Assembly: GCA_001485295.1 (NCBI GenBank)
Contig: BBOA01000003.1
Span: 186,001 to 250,000 of the forward strand
Reading direction: 5' to 3'
Origin: Type-B symbiont of Plautia stali
GTDB lineage: Bacteria; Pseudomonadota; Gammaproteobacteria; Enterobacterales; Enterobacteriaceae
DNA: 64,000 nt
The notes under the pieces were generated by a model. It saw nothing but the letters and a program-made list of their open reading frames with translations. It searched no databases and had not been told where the DNA came from. A program made the position numbers and the translations under genes. Shown in pieces: positions 10,117 to 19,465 of the stretch (position 1 is the stretch's first letter; each line of letters starts with the position of its first letter).

Positions 10117-10145
10117 AAGGGCGAGCATAAGCTCGCCCTTCTCTT
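10117..10145 (+). terminator. fabI terminator
   Basis: Perfect 10-bp stem AAGGGCGAGC / GCTCGCCCTT with an ATAA loop, followed by CTCTTT, six bases after the fabI stop. Confidence 0.88.
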
Positions 10146-10204
10146 TATCTGCGCAATTTTCCCGCCTTATAGCATCCTGCTATTAATTATTACCGATCAT
10201 TATA

Positions 10205-10720
10205 GAGGTGAGTGAGCGCGCCCGCCATCATCAGCGCTGTTTATGTCCAAGACGCGCGGTATGGCAACATATCGTCGAGCACCGAGCCGGGATGGGTCAA
10301 CGACGCGAGACATTAAGCGTGCCCACCGTGGCGATGCCGCCAATCGGCGTAAAGCGCACGATTTCATTGAGAATATGGTGCAGGCCGGTGGGAATTAGAA
10401 TGCACTCCGCCGTACCGAGCAGAAAAGCCCCATACTGCGCGCTTTTGCCGATCATCTGGCCAAGCCAAGCGTCGGCCAGATCAGCGCCAGCAGCACGCCT
10501 AGTTGGGTATAATAGAAGCGGTTATGTTGTAGATGAATATACCCAGCATCTGGTGGATATATTCTGCCGAGATCATCGTAGTCGCCGTCGTCAGCCCTTT
10601 CGCCGCCAGCGTGGCGTTTGATGCCGACGTTCATGGCAGTATAGCCGATTACCGCCGCGAAGGCCACCGTCGGCTTTTCCGCTTTCGCCAGCCTAATAAG
10701 TACGAAAACGTGCTGCATTC
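10205..10720 (-). pseudogene. malX: malX-like PTS EIIC permease remnant
   Basis: Fragments in different minus-strand frames match the glucose/maltose-type PTS permease MalX: a stretch like LAKAEKPTVAFAAVIGYTAMN, then QLGVLLALIWPT, then CILIPTGLHHILNEIVRFTPIGG. These are in the order of the E. coli protein but with the N-terminus, the C-terminus and the EIIB domain missing. The regulator malI is also dead, at 23.4 kb. The family is clear; the exact sugar is not. Confidence 0.68.
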
Positions 10721-11213
10721 TTGATAAATAACAGATTAGCTTAGCCGCTGATTATTGCCTATTATAAACAGACTGTCGCAGCCAATTTATGCGACAAATC
10801 TCGTGAAATTGATAGCGAAATTCATTCGGCTATTATCACGCAAATTCGTTAGGGCCATTTTTTGTGCCGATTAACGGTAAAACGGATAACTCTTTAACTC
10901 TTAAATAGTTAATATTTTGTTAAATAAATGTTTTTATTAACAAAATATTCGATATAACACGATTCTTCTTGACAGGAAATAGGTGAAAGTCACGTATTTT
11001 CAGTTGAATAACGCGGCTTTTCTCTTTAGACGCTGAATATTCGCATGAATGTTATAAGTACAGGTTCTGGTCGTAGATCGCTGTTCATATTTTCAGTAGG
11101 TTATAAATACTTTGATACAAGTGCATTCCGTTCATAAGCGCCTGAAACCTTTTTTCGGGCGCTGTGTCGTTTTGCAGTCAATAGGCCATCATCACTCGAT
11201 GAAAGGGAAGAAT
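10721..11213. other. AT-rich intergenic region before pntA
   Basis: About 490 bp, strongly AT-rich around 10880-10960, with no convincing reading frame. Presumably contains the pntAB promoter, which could not be placed. Confidence 0.4.
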
Positions 11214-12746
11214 ATGTTAATTGGAATACCCAAAGAGCGACTGCCCAACGAGGCGCGCGTGGCGGCAACGCCGAAAACCGTTGGGCAGCTTATCAAACTG
11301 GGTTTCAGCGTCGCCGTTGAGCATGACGCCGGCAAACGTGCCAGTTTTGATGATGACAGCTTCGTCGCTGCAGGTGCTACGCTCTGTGACAGCCAGCAGG
11401 TGTGGCAGTCCGATATCGTACTGAAGGTAAACGCGCCCGACGATGAAGAGATTGCGCTGACGCGCGCTGGCAGTAAGCTGGTGAGCTTTGTCTGGCCGGC
11501 GCAGAACGCGGCGCTGCTGGAGAAACTGGCGGCGCGCAAGGTAACCCTGATGGCGATGGACGCCGTGCCGCGCATCTCGCGCGCCCAGTCGCTCGACGCG
11601 CTCAGCTCGATGACCAACATCGCCGGCTACCGCGCCATCGTCGAAGCTGCCCATGAGTTCGGCCGTTTCTTTACCGGTCAGATCACCGCTGCTGGCAAAG
11701 TGCCGCCGGCGAAGGTGATGGTAATCGGCGCTGGGGTGGCCGGTCTGGCGGCAATCAGCGCGGCGGGCAGCCTCGGCGCTATCGTGCGCGCCTTTGATAC
11801 CCGTCCCGAAGTGAAAGAGCAGGTGCAGAGCATGGGCGCCGAGTTCCTAGAGCTCGATTTTGAAGAGGAGGCAAGCCGCGGCGACGGCTATGCGAAGGTC
11901 ATGTCGGACGCTTTTATTAAGGCGGAAATGGCGCTGTTCGCCGCGCAGGCTAAAGAGGTGGACATTATTGTCACCACGGCGTTGATCCCGGGCAAACCCG
12001 CGCCGAAACTGATCACCGCTGAGATGGTGACCAGTATGAAGCCGGGCAGCGTGATTGTCGACTTAGCGGCGCAAACCGGCGGCAACTGCGAGCTGACCGT
12101 GGCCGACCGCGTCACCGTCACCGACAACGGCGTAAAAATCATCGGCTACACCGATCTGCCTAGCCGTCTACCGACGCAGTCCTCACAGCTTTACGGCACC
12201 AATTTGGTTAACCTGATGAAGCTGCTGTGCAAAGAGAAGAACGGCGAAATCGCCATCGATTTCGACGATGTGGTGGTGCGCGGCATCACTGTAATCCGCG
12301 ACGGCGAGATCACTTGGCCCGCGCCGCCGATCCAAGTTTCCGCCACGCCGAAAGCCGCGCCGGCGGCCGCCCAGCCGGCTATTAAGGAAGCGGCGAAATC
12401 TGCGCCGACCTGGCGCAAATATCTGCTGCTGACGCTGGCGATCGTGCTGTTCGCCTGTCTGGCCAATGTCGCGCCGGCAGAGTTCCTGTCACACTTCACA
12501 GTGTTCGCGCTTGCCTGTGTGGTTGGCTACTACGTGGTATGGAACGTCAGCCACGCACTGCATACGCCGCTGATGTCGATCACCAACGCCATCTCCGGCA
12601 TTATCGTGGTAGGCGCGGTGCTGCAGGCGAGGCACGGCGGCTGGATCACTTTTATTTCGTTTATTGCGGTGCTGATCGCTAGCATCAATATTTTCGGTGG
12701 TTTCATCGTCACTCAGCGCATGCTGAAAATGTTTCGTAAGGGGTAA
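11214..12746 (+). CDS. pntA: NAD(P) transhydrogenase, subunit alpha
   Basis: 510 residues, the E. coli length. With PntB it forms the proton-pumping transhydrogenase that makes NADPH from NADH. It has the NAD-binding domain ([34 protein letters not shown]), the RQD-type loop region with [12 protein letters not shown], a linker rich in Ala and Pro at about 395-415, and four C-terminal membrane helices. The ATG at 11214 matches the homologue start ([10 protein letters not shown]); an upstream in-frame extension is not conserved. Ribosome site AAGGGAAG. Confidence 0.97.
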   Translation: MLIGIPKERLPNEARVAATPKTVGQLIKLGFSVAVEHDAGKRASFDDDSFVAAGATLCDSQQVWQSDIVLKVNAPDDEEIALTRAGSKLVSFVWPAQNAALLEKLAARKVTLMAMDAVPRISRAQSLDALSSMTNIAGYRAIVEAAHEFGRFFTGQITAAGKVPPAKVMVIGAGVAGLAAISAAGSLGAIVRAFDTRPEVKEQVQSMGAEFLELDFEEEASRGDGYAKVMSDAFIKAEMALFAAQAKEVDIIVTTALIPGKPAPKLITAEMVTSMKPGSVIVDLAAQTGGNCELTVADRVTVTDNGVKIIGYTDLPSRLPTQSSQLYGTNLVNLMKLLCKEKNGEIAIDFDDVVVRGITVIRDGEITWPAPPIQVSATPKAAPAAAQPAIKEAAKSAPTWRKYLLLTLAIVLFACLANVAPAEFLSHFTVFALACVVGYYVVWNVSHALHTPLMSITNAISGIIVVGAVLQARHGGWITFISFIAVLIASINIFGGFIVTQRMLKMFRKG

Positions 12747-12749
12747 CCG

Positions 12750-14138
12750 ATGTCTGGCGGATTAGTCACTGCGGCATACATTGTTGCCGCGATTCTGTTT
12801 ATTTTCAGCTTGGCGGGACTCTCGAAGCATGAGACCTCGAAGCAGGGCAATCTGTTTGGTGTTAGCGGGATGGCGCTGGCGCTGCTGGCAACCATTTTTG
12901 GTCCCGACAGCGGCAATGTCGCCTGTATTTTGCTGCCGATGGTGATCGGCGGCACCATCGGTGTACGTCTAACGCAAAAGGTCGAAATGACCGAAATGCC
13001 GGAGCTGGTAGCGATCCTGCACAGCTTCGTCGGTATGGCTGCGGTGCTGGTGGGCTTTAACAGCTTTATCGATCATGCCCCGGACCTGCCTGCCGTGCTG
13101 GAAAATATTCACCTGACTGAAGTGTTCCTCGGCATCTTTATCGGCGCGGTAACCTTTACCGGCTCGCTGGTGGCTTTCGGCAAACTGCGTGGCAAGATCT
13201 CTTCGCGTCCGCTGATGCTGCCGCATCGTCATAAACTGAACCTGCTGGTGCTAGTGATCTCTTTTCTACTGCTGCTGTGGTTTGTTCGCAGCGAAAGCGC
13301 TGGCGTGCAGGTGTTCGCGCTGCTGCTGATGACGCTGATCGCGCTGGCGTTCGGTTGGCATCTAGTGGCCTCTATCGGCGGTGCCGATATGCCGGTAGTG
13401 GTGTCGATGCTCAACTCCTATTCGGGCTGGGCGGCGGCTGCGGCGGGCTTTATGCTGAGCAATGACCTGCTGATCGTCACCGGTGCGCTGGTCGGGTCGT
13501 CGGGCGCGATCCTCTCTTACATCATGTGTAAGGCAATGAACCGCTCCTTTATCAGCGTTATCGCGGGCGGCTTCGGCACTGACAGCAGCGCGGGCGGCGA
13601 AAGCGAAGAGGCGGGCGAGCACCGAGAAATCAACGTGGAAGAGACCGCCGAGTTGCTGAAGCACTCTTCATCGGTTATAATCACCCCAGGTTACGGTATG
13701 GCAGTGGCGCAGGCGCAGTATCCGGTGGCGGAAATTACCGAAAAACTACGTGCGCGCGACATTAGGGTGCGTTTCGGCATCCATCCAGTCGCCGGCCGCC
13801 TGCCTGGACATATGAACGTGCTGCTGGCGGAAGCGAAGGTGCCCTACGACGTGGTGCTGGAGATGGACGAGATCAATGATGATTTCGCCAACACCGACAC
13901 CGTGCTGGTAATCGGTGCCAACGACACCGTTAACCCAGCGGCGCAGGACGATCCGCGCAGTCCTATTGCGGGCATGCCGGTGCTGGAAGTGTGGAAAGCG
14001 CAGAACGTCATTGTGTTTAAACGCTCGATGAATACCGGCTATGCCGGCGTTCAGAATCCGCTATTCTTTAAAGAGAATACGCAGATGCTGTTTGGCGACG
14101 CCAAAGCGAGCGTGGAAGGCATACTAAAAGTACTGTAA
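12750..14138 (+). CDS. pntB: NAD(P) transhydrogenase, subunit beta
   Basis: 462 residues as in E. coli. The N-terminal half has about nine membrane helices forming the proton channel. The C-terminal cytoplasmic domain binds NADP(H), with [34 protein letters not shown] and [13 protein letters not shown] visible. It begins three bases after the pntA stop; ribosome site AAGGGG. Intact. Confidence 0.97.
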   Translation: MSGGLVTAAYIVAAILFIFSLAGLSKHETSKQGNLFGVSGMALALLATIFGPDSGNVACILLPMVIGGTIGVRLTQKVEMTEMPELVAILHSFVGMAAVLVGFNSFIDHAPDLPAVLENIHLTEVFLGIFIGAVTFTGSLVAFGKLRGKISSRPLMLPHRHKLNLLVLVISFLLLLWFVRSESAGVQVFALLLMTLIALAFGWHLVASIGGADMPVVVSMLNSYSGWAAAAAGFMLSNDLLIVTGALVGSSGAILSYIMCKAMNRSFISVIAGGFGTDSSAGGESEEAGEHREINVEETAELLKHSSSVIITPGYGMAVAQAQYPVAEITEKLRARDIRVRFGIHPVAGRLPGHMNVLLAEAKVPYDVVLEMDEINDDFANTDTVLVIGANDTVNPAAQDDPRSPIAGMPVLEVWKAQNVIVFKRSMNTGYAGVQNPLFFKENTQMLFGDAKASVEGILKVL

Positions 14139-14164
14139 TGAAAAGGGCGGCCAACTTGCCGTCC

Positions 14165-14530
14165 TTGTTATTTGTCATTATCCTCTTCGTCGTCCAGCGT
14201 AACGGGTGATTTGAAGTCGGTACGACTAATAGTGCCCAGCACCACTGATCCCGACGCTCAACCAGATAGCCAAGCCCTAAGCGCATAGACGAACGCTCAT
14301 CGGGCGATATCAGTGTGTTCATCTTATAGGAGAAGTCGTAGATCGGCAAGAATGCACAGCTCTGGCTCCAGCGCCGCCATCTGCAGAATGTCGTTGCGTT
14401 TCTTCAGAAAGGTTTTAATTTTGCCGCTGATACGCTGGTTAAGATAAACCGCGCAGTACAGGCTGATTGTCTTGCTGGGCGTCGATGGCGACCAGAATAT
14501 TTTGGCAGCGGGATATAGCGGAAAACTCCT
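14165..14530 (-). pseudogene. uspE: uspE remnant interrupted by a copied piece of sufC
   Basis: The N-terminal part of universal stress protein E is clear (QNILVAID..., then LNQRISGKIKTFL and [22 protein letters not shown]), as is the end ([25 protein letters not shown]). Most of the middle of the roughly 315-residue protein is deleted. Between KTFL and PIYDFSY, which are contiguous in UspE, lies a 57-59 bp segment identical to sufC (see 14347-14405). uspE next to pntB is a plausible ancestral neighbourhood. Confidence 0.85.
14347..14405. repeat. 59-bp exact copy of a sufC segment inside uspE
   Basis: Identical base for base to 51353-51411, in the same orientation, 37 kb away. In sufC it encodes the [16 protein letters not shown] stretch. 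Here it interrupts uspE without apparent loss at the insertion point. Confidence 0.97.
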
Positions 14531-14599
14531 AGCCGCGTCGGCCTGCACAAAACATATAAGGCGGGCTTATAACCGTGAGCGGCATGCGAAACGCAGCCG

Positions 14600-15520
14600 C
14601 TAAGCGGGCGATTTGCGAATGACCGCCATCAGAATTTCAGCGCTCAAGCTAAGGGGATGCCCGGTGCGGGTAATAATGCCCACAGGCTCGCTTGGGCCGG
14701 ATGAGCTGACGGGCAGTGCGCACAGGGCATTATGGCTAAAATCTTCTTTAATCGCGCCGGAAGGTACAAACCAGACGTAGTCATATCGCAGCGCCAGCTG
14801 ACGCGCCAGCGAAGTTGACGAGGTTTCAACACAGGTGCTAGGCAGGGTGCATTCCTGCTTATTCAGCATCTGCTGGGCAATTCGTCGCGGCGCTGTGCCT
14901 TCGGGTGAAATCACCACCGGCCACTGCATGACGCGAGAAAGCGTGACATTGTCACTTAAAAGCGGGTGTTCTGGGCGCACCACCAGCTTCAGCGACTCGA
15001 GAAACAGCAGCTCATAGGTTAAACCCGCCATCAGTTCGCTGTCCGCTATACGGCCGATGCCGAGATCAAATTCTCCCGCGCGCAATCCTGCTATCAGCAC
15101 GTTATTGTGCAGCGTGGCGACCTGAATGGTGGTATGTGGCTGCTGTTGGTGAAAACGATCGAGAATTTGCGGCAGCATGCCCATCGCTGCTGTGGTCAGG
15201 GCGCCAAGGCGAATGATCGCCGGTCGCGTCGACACCGGCAGGTTAAAGGTCTGGCCGGCGTGATTGAGCGCATCGAGTACCTTTACCGCATGAATTAAAA
15301 ACTGCTCGCCTATGGTGGTCAGCTGCGCGCCCAGTCGACTGCGCTCAAATAGGCGAACGCCCGTCAGCTCTTCCAGCTCGTTTAGTGTCTTTGACAGCGC
15401 CGGCTGGCTCAGGCTGAGCATTTCCGCCGCACGGCCTAGTGTCCCATGTTGCGCTACCGCAACAAAGATATGAAGGTGACGCAGGCGAATGCGCTGATTA
15501 AAAAGAAGGTTTTTGTTCAT
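14600..15520 (-). CDS. LysR-family regulator, PcaQ/GbpR-like
   Basis: 306 residues, typical LysR length. The N-terminal winged helix-turn-helix is RLRHLHIFVAVAQHGTLGRAAEMLSLSQPALSKTLNELEELTGVRLFER; the two-lobed inducer domain follows (LRLGALTTAAMGMLPQIL, GEFDLGIGRIAD). The RIRLRHLH start and RSRLGAQLT block are typical of the PcaQ/GbpR subgroup that controls aromatic or sugar catabolism genes. The target is unknown: neighbours are debris and a drug exporter. It ends in TAG, unusual among intact genes here. Confidence 0.8.
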   Translation of the reverse strand: MNKNLLFNQRIRLRHLHIFVAVAQHGTLGRAAEMLSLSQPALSKTLNELEELTGVRLFERSRLGAQLTTIGEQFLIHAVKVLDALNHAGQTFNLPVSTRPAIIRLGALTTAAMGMLPQILDRFHQQQPHTTIQVATLHNNVLIAGLRAGEFDLGIGRIADSELMAGLTYELLFLESLKLVVRPEHPLLSDNVTLSRVMQWPVVISPEGTAPRRIAQQMLNKQECTLPSTCVETSSTSLARQLALRYDYVWFVPSGAIKEDFSHNALCALPVSSSGPSEPVGIITRTGHPLSLSAEILMAVIRKSPA

Positions 15521-16437
15521 TCCATAAACCTAATGATTTTAGGGCAGATTCAGCAACTATTAAAACCGGGTAAAGCCGGGTTTTGTTAACTTTGCGGATT
15601 TATTAAGAAATCGCACCGCTTATTGTTAACGATCAGCTATCCTAGCTGCTAGGGCGGCATCCTGCCGGCTTCTTCAGCAGCGCCAACACCGGCATGAACG
15701 CGCTGTCGGCCACTATCCCACTCATGCGCGCGCGACAGTTTTCGTGCTGCTGACAACCTTGATGCTGGTGCTAAAAAATCGCTACGATCACAAATCCATA
15801 ACTTTTTCGCCTGCCGACGTCGGGTTACCCTATAGTATAATAGCAGCAACCCGAACGATGTCAGGAGGCAATATGGGACATTTCCTCAGCGCGAACTCTA
15901 TTAGCGGAAAATCCGGCGCTGAAAACCCGACTAGACGCGGCAGACGAACTGAGCCGCCTTAACCCAGAGCGGCTGTTCGCAGTAATTAGGGATGGCGTCG
16001 GCCGGTTACTATGACCTCTCGCAAGTGGGCGTGCCGTGCACTCGCTGGCACGCTCTTAGCACCGTCAACATCGCTCCCAAAGCGGTCATCGAAGGTCCGT
16101 CGCGCCGCGAAGTATCGATTTTGCTATGGCAAGCCGCTGGGCGGTGCGATCGTGACAACGTCCCTATAGCGCCGACGATCACACCTTTTCGCAGTGTGTG
16201 GCGGATTACTGGTTTACTTTTGCGCGCGACGCAAGCGAATTTAGTCACAAAGATCGCCTGCTGGTGAAACACTTTTCTTCAGAGCGGCTGTGACTGAACC
16301 AAATAGTTTCAAGATTCAGCTCAACGCTTGCTTTTTTATCTACTTACAAATCAATCTATTGTTTTTTTTGACGGCGCGCGCGCGTGGCGTGATTAATGCA
16401 TTAACAGCGTTAATCAAACATCTGCCGGAGCTCAATT
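15521..16437. other. Degraded region with unassigned gene debris
   Basis: No intact gene. Around 15885-16010 a plus-strand stretch reads like coding sequence (LLAENPALKTRLDAADELSRLNPERLF) and about 16010-16290 like the end of another enzyme (AVIEGPSRREV..., then SADDHTFSQCVADYWFTFARD, in different frames). The latter is loosely esterase-like, which is a guess. Several frameshifts separate the pieces. Confidence 0.35.
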
Positions 16438-16570
16438 ATGTCGCATTCAGAAGAGAAAGCATTACTGTACGGGCTGAAGGAGCGCATTCACCTAGCACCC
16501 GCTTTTTTCGCCGCGCTGCAGCATGTGCTGGCAAGCGTTATCGGCATTATTACGCCGCGGCCCCGTGCTT
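16438..16570 (+). pseudogene. NCS2 purine/xanthine permease, N-terminal stub
   Basis: Begins MSHSEEKALLYGLKERIHLAPAFFAALQHVLASVIGIITP, matching the N-terminus of uracil-xanthine (NCS2) permeases, where the pattern LLYGLxDRPPLxxxLxAxLQHxLAxxxxxITP is usual. It ends after about 44 codons and runs into the start of the exporter gene, so more than 400 residues have been deleted. Confidence 0.6.
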
Positions 16571-18028
16571 ATGACTGAGAGCGCATACCTGCAGGTCAGC
16601 CATCGTGGCTGGATCCTCTTCGCCTGTATGCTGGCGATGTTTATGGCCGCCATCGAGGTGACTATCGTCGCGACGGCGATGCCCACCATCATTGCGGATT
16701 TAGGCGGCTTTTCGCAGTTCGGCTGGGTTTTTTCCATCTATCTGTTTACTCAGGCGGTAAGCGTACCGCTCTACGGGCGGCTGGCAGATATGTGGGGCCG
16801 GCGCAAGATGCTCTTTATCGGCACCTCGCTGTTTCTTATCGGCTCGGTGTTGTGCGGCTTCGCCCGCAACATGCTGTGGCTCATTCTGTTCCGCGCCTTT
16901 CAGGGACTGGGCGCGGGCGCGATTATGCCGCTCAGTTCCACCATCGTCGCCGATATCTACTCGCCGCGTGAGCGGGCCAGCGTGCAGAGCTGGCTTTCCA
17001 GCGTCTGGGGCGTGGCGGCGATCGTCGGTCCGCTGACCGGCGCCTGGCTGGTGCAGCACTTCAGTTGGTCATTAATTTTCTGGGTCAACCTGCCGATAGG
17101 GCTGGTCAGCATGGCGCTGCTGGCGCGCTTTCTGCCCGAGCGCTGCGTCGAACCGCAGTCGCTTAACGTCGCCGGTAGCGTCTGGCTGATGCTCTGTATC
17201 AGCGCGCTACTGATGGCGCTGCTGCAGGCGGAGTGGCTCGGCTACTGGCTGATCCTATTCCTGCTGCTGGTGCTGTTCGCCGGCTGGCAGTTGAAAAAGC
17301 ATGAGCTGCACGCCGCCGCGCCGCTGTTTCCGCTGGAGATCTGGCGCAGCCGCCTGATTATCGCCGGAAATGCCGGCAACCTGATTATCGGCGCGGCGAT
17401 GATGGGCATCAGCGCCTTTTTGCCGACGTGGATTCAGGGGATTAACGGCGGCACGCCGCTGCAGGCGGGCAGCGCGCTGGCGATGATGTCAATCGGCTGG
17501 CCGCTCGCCAGCACTCTGAGCGGTCGTCTCATGCTGCGCACCTCGTACCGCTTTACCGCTCAGCTCGGCGCACTGCTGCTGGTGGCGGGCAGCGCATTGC
17601 TGCTGCTGCTGCGCGCCGACAGCGCGATCTGGCGGGCGGGCGCCACCGCCTTTGTCATCGGCACGGGCATGGGGATGACCAGCACTACCTTTCTAGTTTC
17701 GGTGCAGAACCATGCGCACTACGATATTCGCGGTATCTGCACCGCTTCGATCATGTTCAGCCGCATGATAGGTTCGGCTATTGGCACTGCCCTGATGGGT
17801 GCGGTGCTGAATCTGAATCTGACGCAGCGGCTGCCGCACGCGCAGGATCCAGTGCAGCAGATCATGTCTGCGCCGACGCGCGACGCGCTCTCCAGCGAAA
17901 CCCTGCGCCAGATGGTACAGGCAATCGCCGCCTCGCTGCACTGGGTCTTTGTAGTGGCGCTGCTTATTGCGCTGTTTGCGCTGGGCGTAGCTTGGATGAT
18001 GCCGCGACAGCGGCCGGATGCGGAATAG
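16571..18028 (+). CDS. DHA2-family (14-TM) MFS drug exporter, EmrB-like
   Basis: 485 residues with about 14 hydrophobic helices. Motif A is GRLADMWGRRKML (about residue 68), motif C lies near WGVAAIVGPLTGAWLV, and the N-terminal motif D1 region is MFMAAIEVTIVATAMPTI. Typical substrates are drugs and toxic organics expelled by proton antiport. The ATG at 16571 begins MTESAYLQVSHRGW; a longer frame includes NCS2 remnant sequence and is rejected. No membrane-fusion partner is adjacent. Ends in TAG. Confidence 0.86.
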   Translation: MTESAYLQVSHRGWILFACMLAMFMAAIEVTIVATAMPTIIADLGGFSQFGWVFSIYLFTQAVSVPLYGRLADMWGRRKMLFIGTSLFLIGSVLCGFARNMLWLILFRAFQGLGAGAIMPLSSTIVADIYSPRERASVQSWLSSVWGVAAIVGPLTGAWLVQHFSWSLIFWVNLPIGLVSMALLARFLPERCVEPQSLNVAGSVWLMLCISALLMALLQAEWLGYWLILFLLLVLFAGWQLKKHELHAAAPLFPLEIWRSRLIIAGNAGNLIIGAAMMGISAFLPTWIQGINGGTPLQAGSALAMMSIGWPLASTLSGRLMLRTSYRFTAQLGALLLVAGSALLLLLRADSAIWRAGATAFVIGTGMGMTSTTFLVSVQNHAHYDIRGICTASIMFSRMIGSAIGTALMGAVLNLNLTQRLPHAQDPVQQIMSAPTRDALSSETLRQMVQAIAASLHWVFVVALLIALFALGVAWMMPRQRPDAE

Positions 18029-18034
18029 AAATAG

Positions 18035-18060
18035 AAAAGGGCGACGGTGTCGCCCTTAAA
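18035..18060. terminator. Bidirectional terminator between exporter and DUF1161 gene
   Basis: Perfect 9-bp stem AAGGGCGAC / GTCGCCCTT with a three-base loop between two convergent genes. Confidence 0.82.
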
Positions 18061-18062
18061 GG

Positions 18063-18359
18063 CTACTGCGTAGGCGCGTCTTGCCAGCTGTCCGCGCTGT
18101 CGGGCACGCTGCCTTCGTCGCCACGCCCTGTGCGCTTATAAACGATTTTTTGCGAGTCGTTTTCACAATGTCCCACCACTTGGCTGCCGGCCTGCTCCGC
18201 CTGATCGTCAGGCACGATATCCAGCGTAAAGCCCGATTTGGGCACGCCGTTTTGGATAATCTTATGACTGATATTCGCCTTCACGGATTCACAGGAGGCG
18301 TGTGCCAGCACAGGCAGCGCTAGTAAAGTTGCTATTAACATTCCGGTCTGTATCATCAC
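18063..18359 (-). CDS. DUF1161 family periplasmic protein
   Basis: 98 residues. A signal peptide (MMIQTGMLIATLLALPVLAHA) is followed by CESVKANISHKIIQNGV, FTLDIV, VVGHCENDSQKIVYKR, the DUF1161 pattern with two conserved cysteines. Function unknown. Ribosome site AAGGAGAA before the ATG. Ends in TAG, next to the dif/Ter/tus module. Confidence 0.72.
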   Translation of the reverse strand: MMIQTGMLIATLLALPVLAHASCESVKANISHKIIQNGVPKSGFTLDIVPDDQAEQAGSQVVGHCENDSQKIVYKRTGRGDEGSVPDSADSWQDAPTQ

Positions 18360-18428
18360 TTTTTCTCCTTTTGCATAGTGAACCTTACTGACTGTAATAG
18401 TAGCATACTAAGAGTCGCTGTTTGTTTA

Positions 18429-18456
18429 AATGCGCACAATAATAATTATGTTAAAT
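18429..18456 (+). other. dif: dif-like XerC/XerD recombination site
   Basis: 28 bp in the order XerC arm AATGCGCACAA, centre TAATAA, XerD arm TTATGTTAAAT. The XerD arm is identical to the E. coli dif XerD arm (11 of 11). The XerC arm matches GGTGCGCATAA at 8 of 11. The centre differs, as it does between species. dif is where XerCD resolves chromosome dimers and where FtsK directs terminus segregation. It stands three bases from a Ter site. Whether this is the chromosome's only dif cannot be seen here. Confidence 0.72.
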
Positions 18457-18458
18457 AT

Positions 18459-18481
18459 GTATTGAATGTTGTAACTATGGA
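18459..18481 (+). other. Ter site bound by Tus
   Basis: GAATGTTGTAACTATG matches the TerB core GTATGTTGTAACTAAA, with the invariant ATGTTGTAACTA intact and the G of the locking GC(6) pair at 18464. It lies just upstream of tus, as TerB does in E. coli, where Tus binding also represses its own promoter. By comparison with TerB, a fork moving left to right would meet the blocking face. Confidence 0.85.
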
Positions 18482-18498
18482 GAACAAATGGAGAACAA
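18477..18498. repeat. 11-bp perfect tandem duplication in the tus leader
   Basis: ATGGAGAACAA occurs twice in a row directly after the Ter core. The second copy supplies GGAG eight bases before the tus ATG; the first overlaps the Ter end. Confidence 0.9.
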
Positions 18499-18501
18499 AT
18501 A

Positions 18502-19428
18502 ATGCGTTATGACCTGATATCCGACCTGCATGAATGCGCAAACAGCCTAGAACAGTCACTCGGCGAGCTGCGCGAGATGATAATGGTGCAACCCCTGCTG
18601 ATTGCGCGGGTATTCTCCTTGCCCCCAGTCGAAAAAGGCCAAGAGCACGACGCGGTGACGAAAATCTCCATTGAGCAGCATCTAGACTTAAGCGCGCGCG
18701 ACATAGCGCTGGCGCACTTCTGTCGCCTCTTTATGCAGCATCAGTCCGAGAAGCTGAGCACCAAAGCGGCGGTCCGCCTGCCTGGCGCGATCTGCATCGA
18801 AGCAGATAACGAGCATGAAGCCACCCTCACCGCCCAAGTCGCACAGGTCAATCAGTACAAGGCGCGACTGGAGCAAATCATCACAGTGGAGTCGGGCCTG
18901 CCAAGTGAGGCACGGTTTAAGTTCGTGCACCAGCACCTGCGCGGCCTGATCACGCTCAATGCCTATCGCACCATTACTCTGCTGCAGGCGCCGAACAGCC
19001 TGCGTTTCGGCTGGGCCAACAAACACGTAATTAAAAACTTTAAGCGCGAAGAGATTATCGCCCAACTGGAGCGAAGCCTGAGCGCCAATCGCGCGCAGGC
19101 GCCCTGGACGCGCGAACAGTGGGCAGAGAAAGTGCAGGATGAGCTGGAGAGCGTGCGTGCTCTGCCCGCCACCGCGCGGCTGAAGATCAAGCGCCCGGTG
19201 AAAGTGCAGCCAATCGTCCGCATCTGGCGCGTCGAGGAAAAAAAGCAAACCCAGCTTGCCTGTCCGTCGCCGATTATGGTAATATGTCGTAATCGTATTC
19301 AGGTGCCGGTGCTAGGAGAGCTGCTGAACTACAACGCGGATAACGTGCAGCATCGTTATAAGCCGGCGGCGGAGCCGCTAAACCTGCTGATCCCACGGCT
19401 GCACCTGTGGGTCGACTGCCCGGTATAA
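18502..19428 (+). CDS. tus: DNA replication terminus site-binding protein Tus
   Basis: 308 residues (E. coli 309), complete. Monomeric protein that binds Ter and stops replication forks from one side. Recognised over its whole length: MRYDLISDLHECANSLEQSL, FKFVHQHLRGLITLNAYRTI, NSLRFGWANKHVIKNFKREE, and the C-terminal QVPVLGELLNYNADNVQHRYKP. It faces fumC as in E. coli. Ribosome site GGAG from the duplicated leader. Its binding site lies just upstream and probably makes it self-repressing. Confidence 0.96.
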   Translation: MRYDLISDLHECANSLEQSLGELREMIMVQPLLIARVFSLPPVEKGQEHDAVTKISIEQHLDLSARDIALAHFCRLFMQHQSEKLSTKAAVRLPGAICIEADNEHEATLTAQVAQVNQYKARLEQIITVESGLPSEARFKFVHQHLRGLITLNAYRTITLLQAPNSLRFGWANKHVIKNFKREEIIAQLERSLSANRAQAPWTREQWAEKVQDELESVRALPATARLKIKRPVKVQPIVRIWRVEEKKQTQLACPSPIMVICRNRIQVPVLGELLNYNADNVQHRYKPAAEPLNLLIPRLHLWVDCPV

Positions 19429-19460
19429 AAAGGCCAGCAGCACTGGCCTTTTTATACCGG
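19420..19460. terminator. Bidirectional tus/fumC terminator
   Basis: Perfect 18-bp arms (CCGGTATAAAAAGGCCAG and its complement) around a five-base loop. It overlaps the last codons and stop of tus and ends six bases before the fumC stop. T-runs are present on both strands. Confidence 0.92.
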
Positions 19461-19465
19461 TTGGA

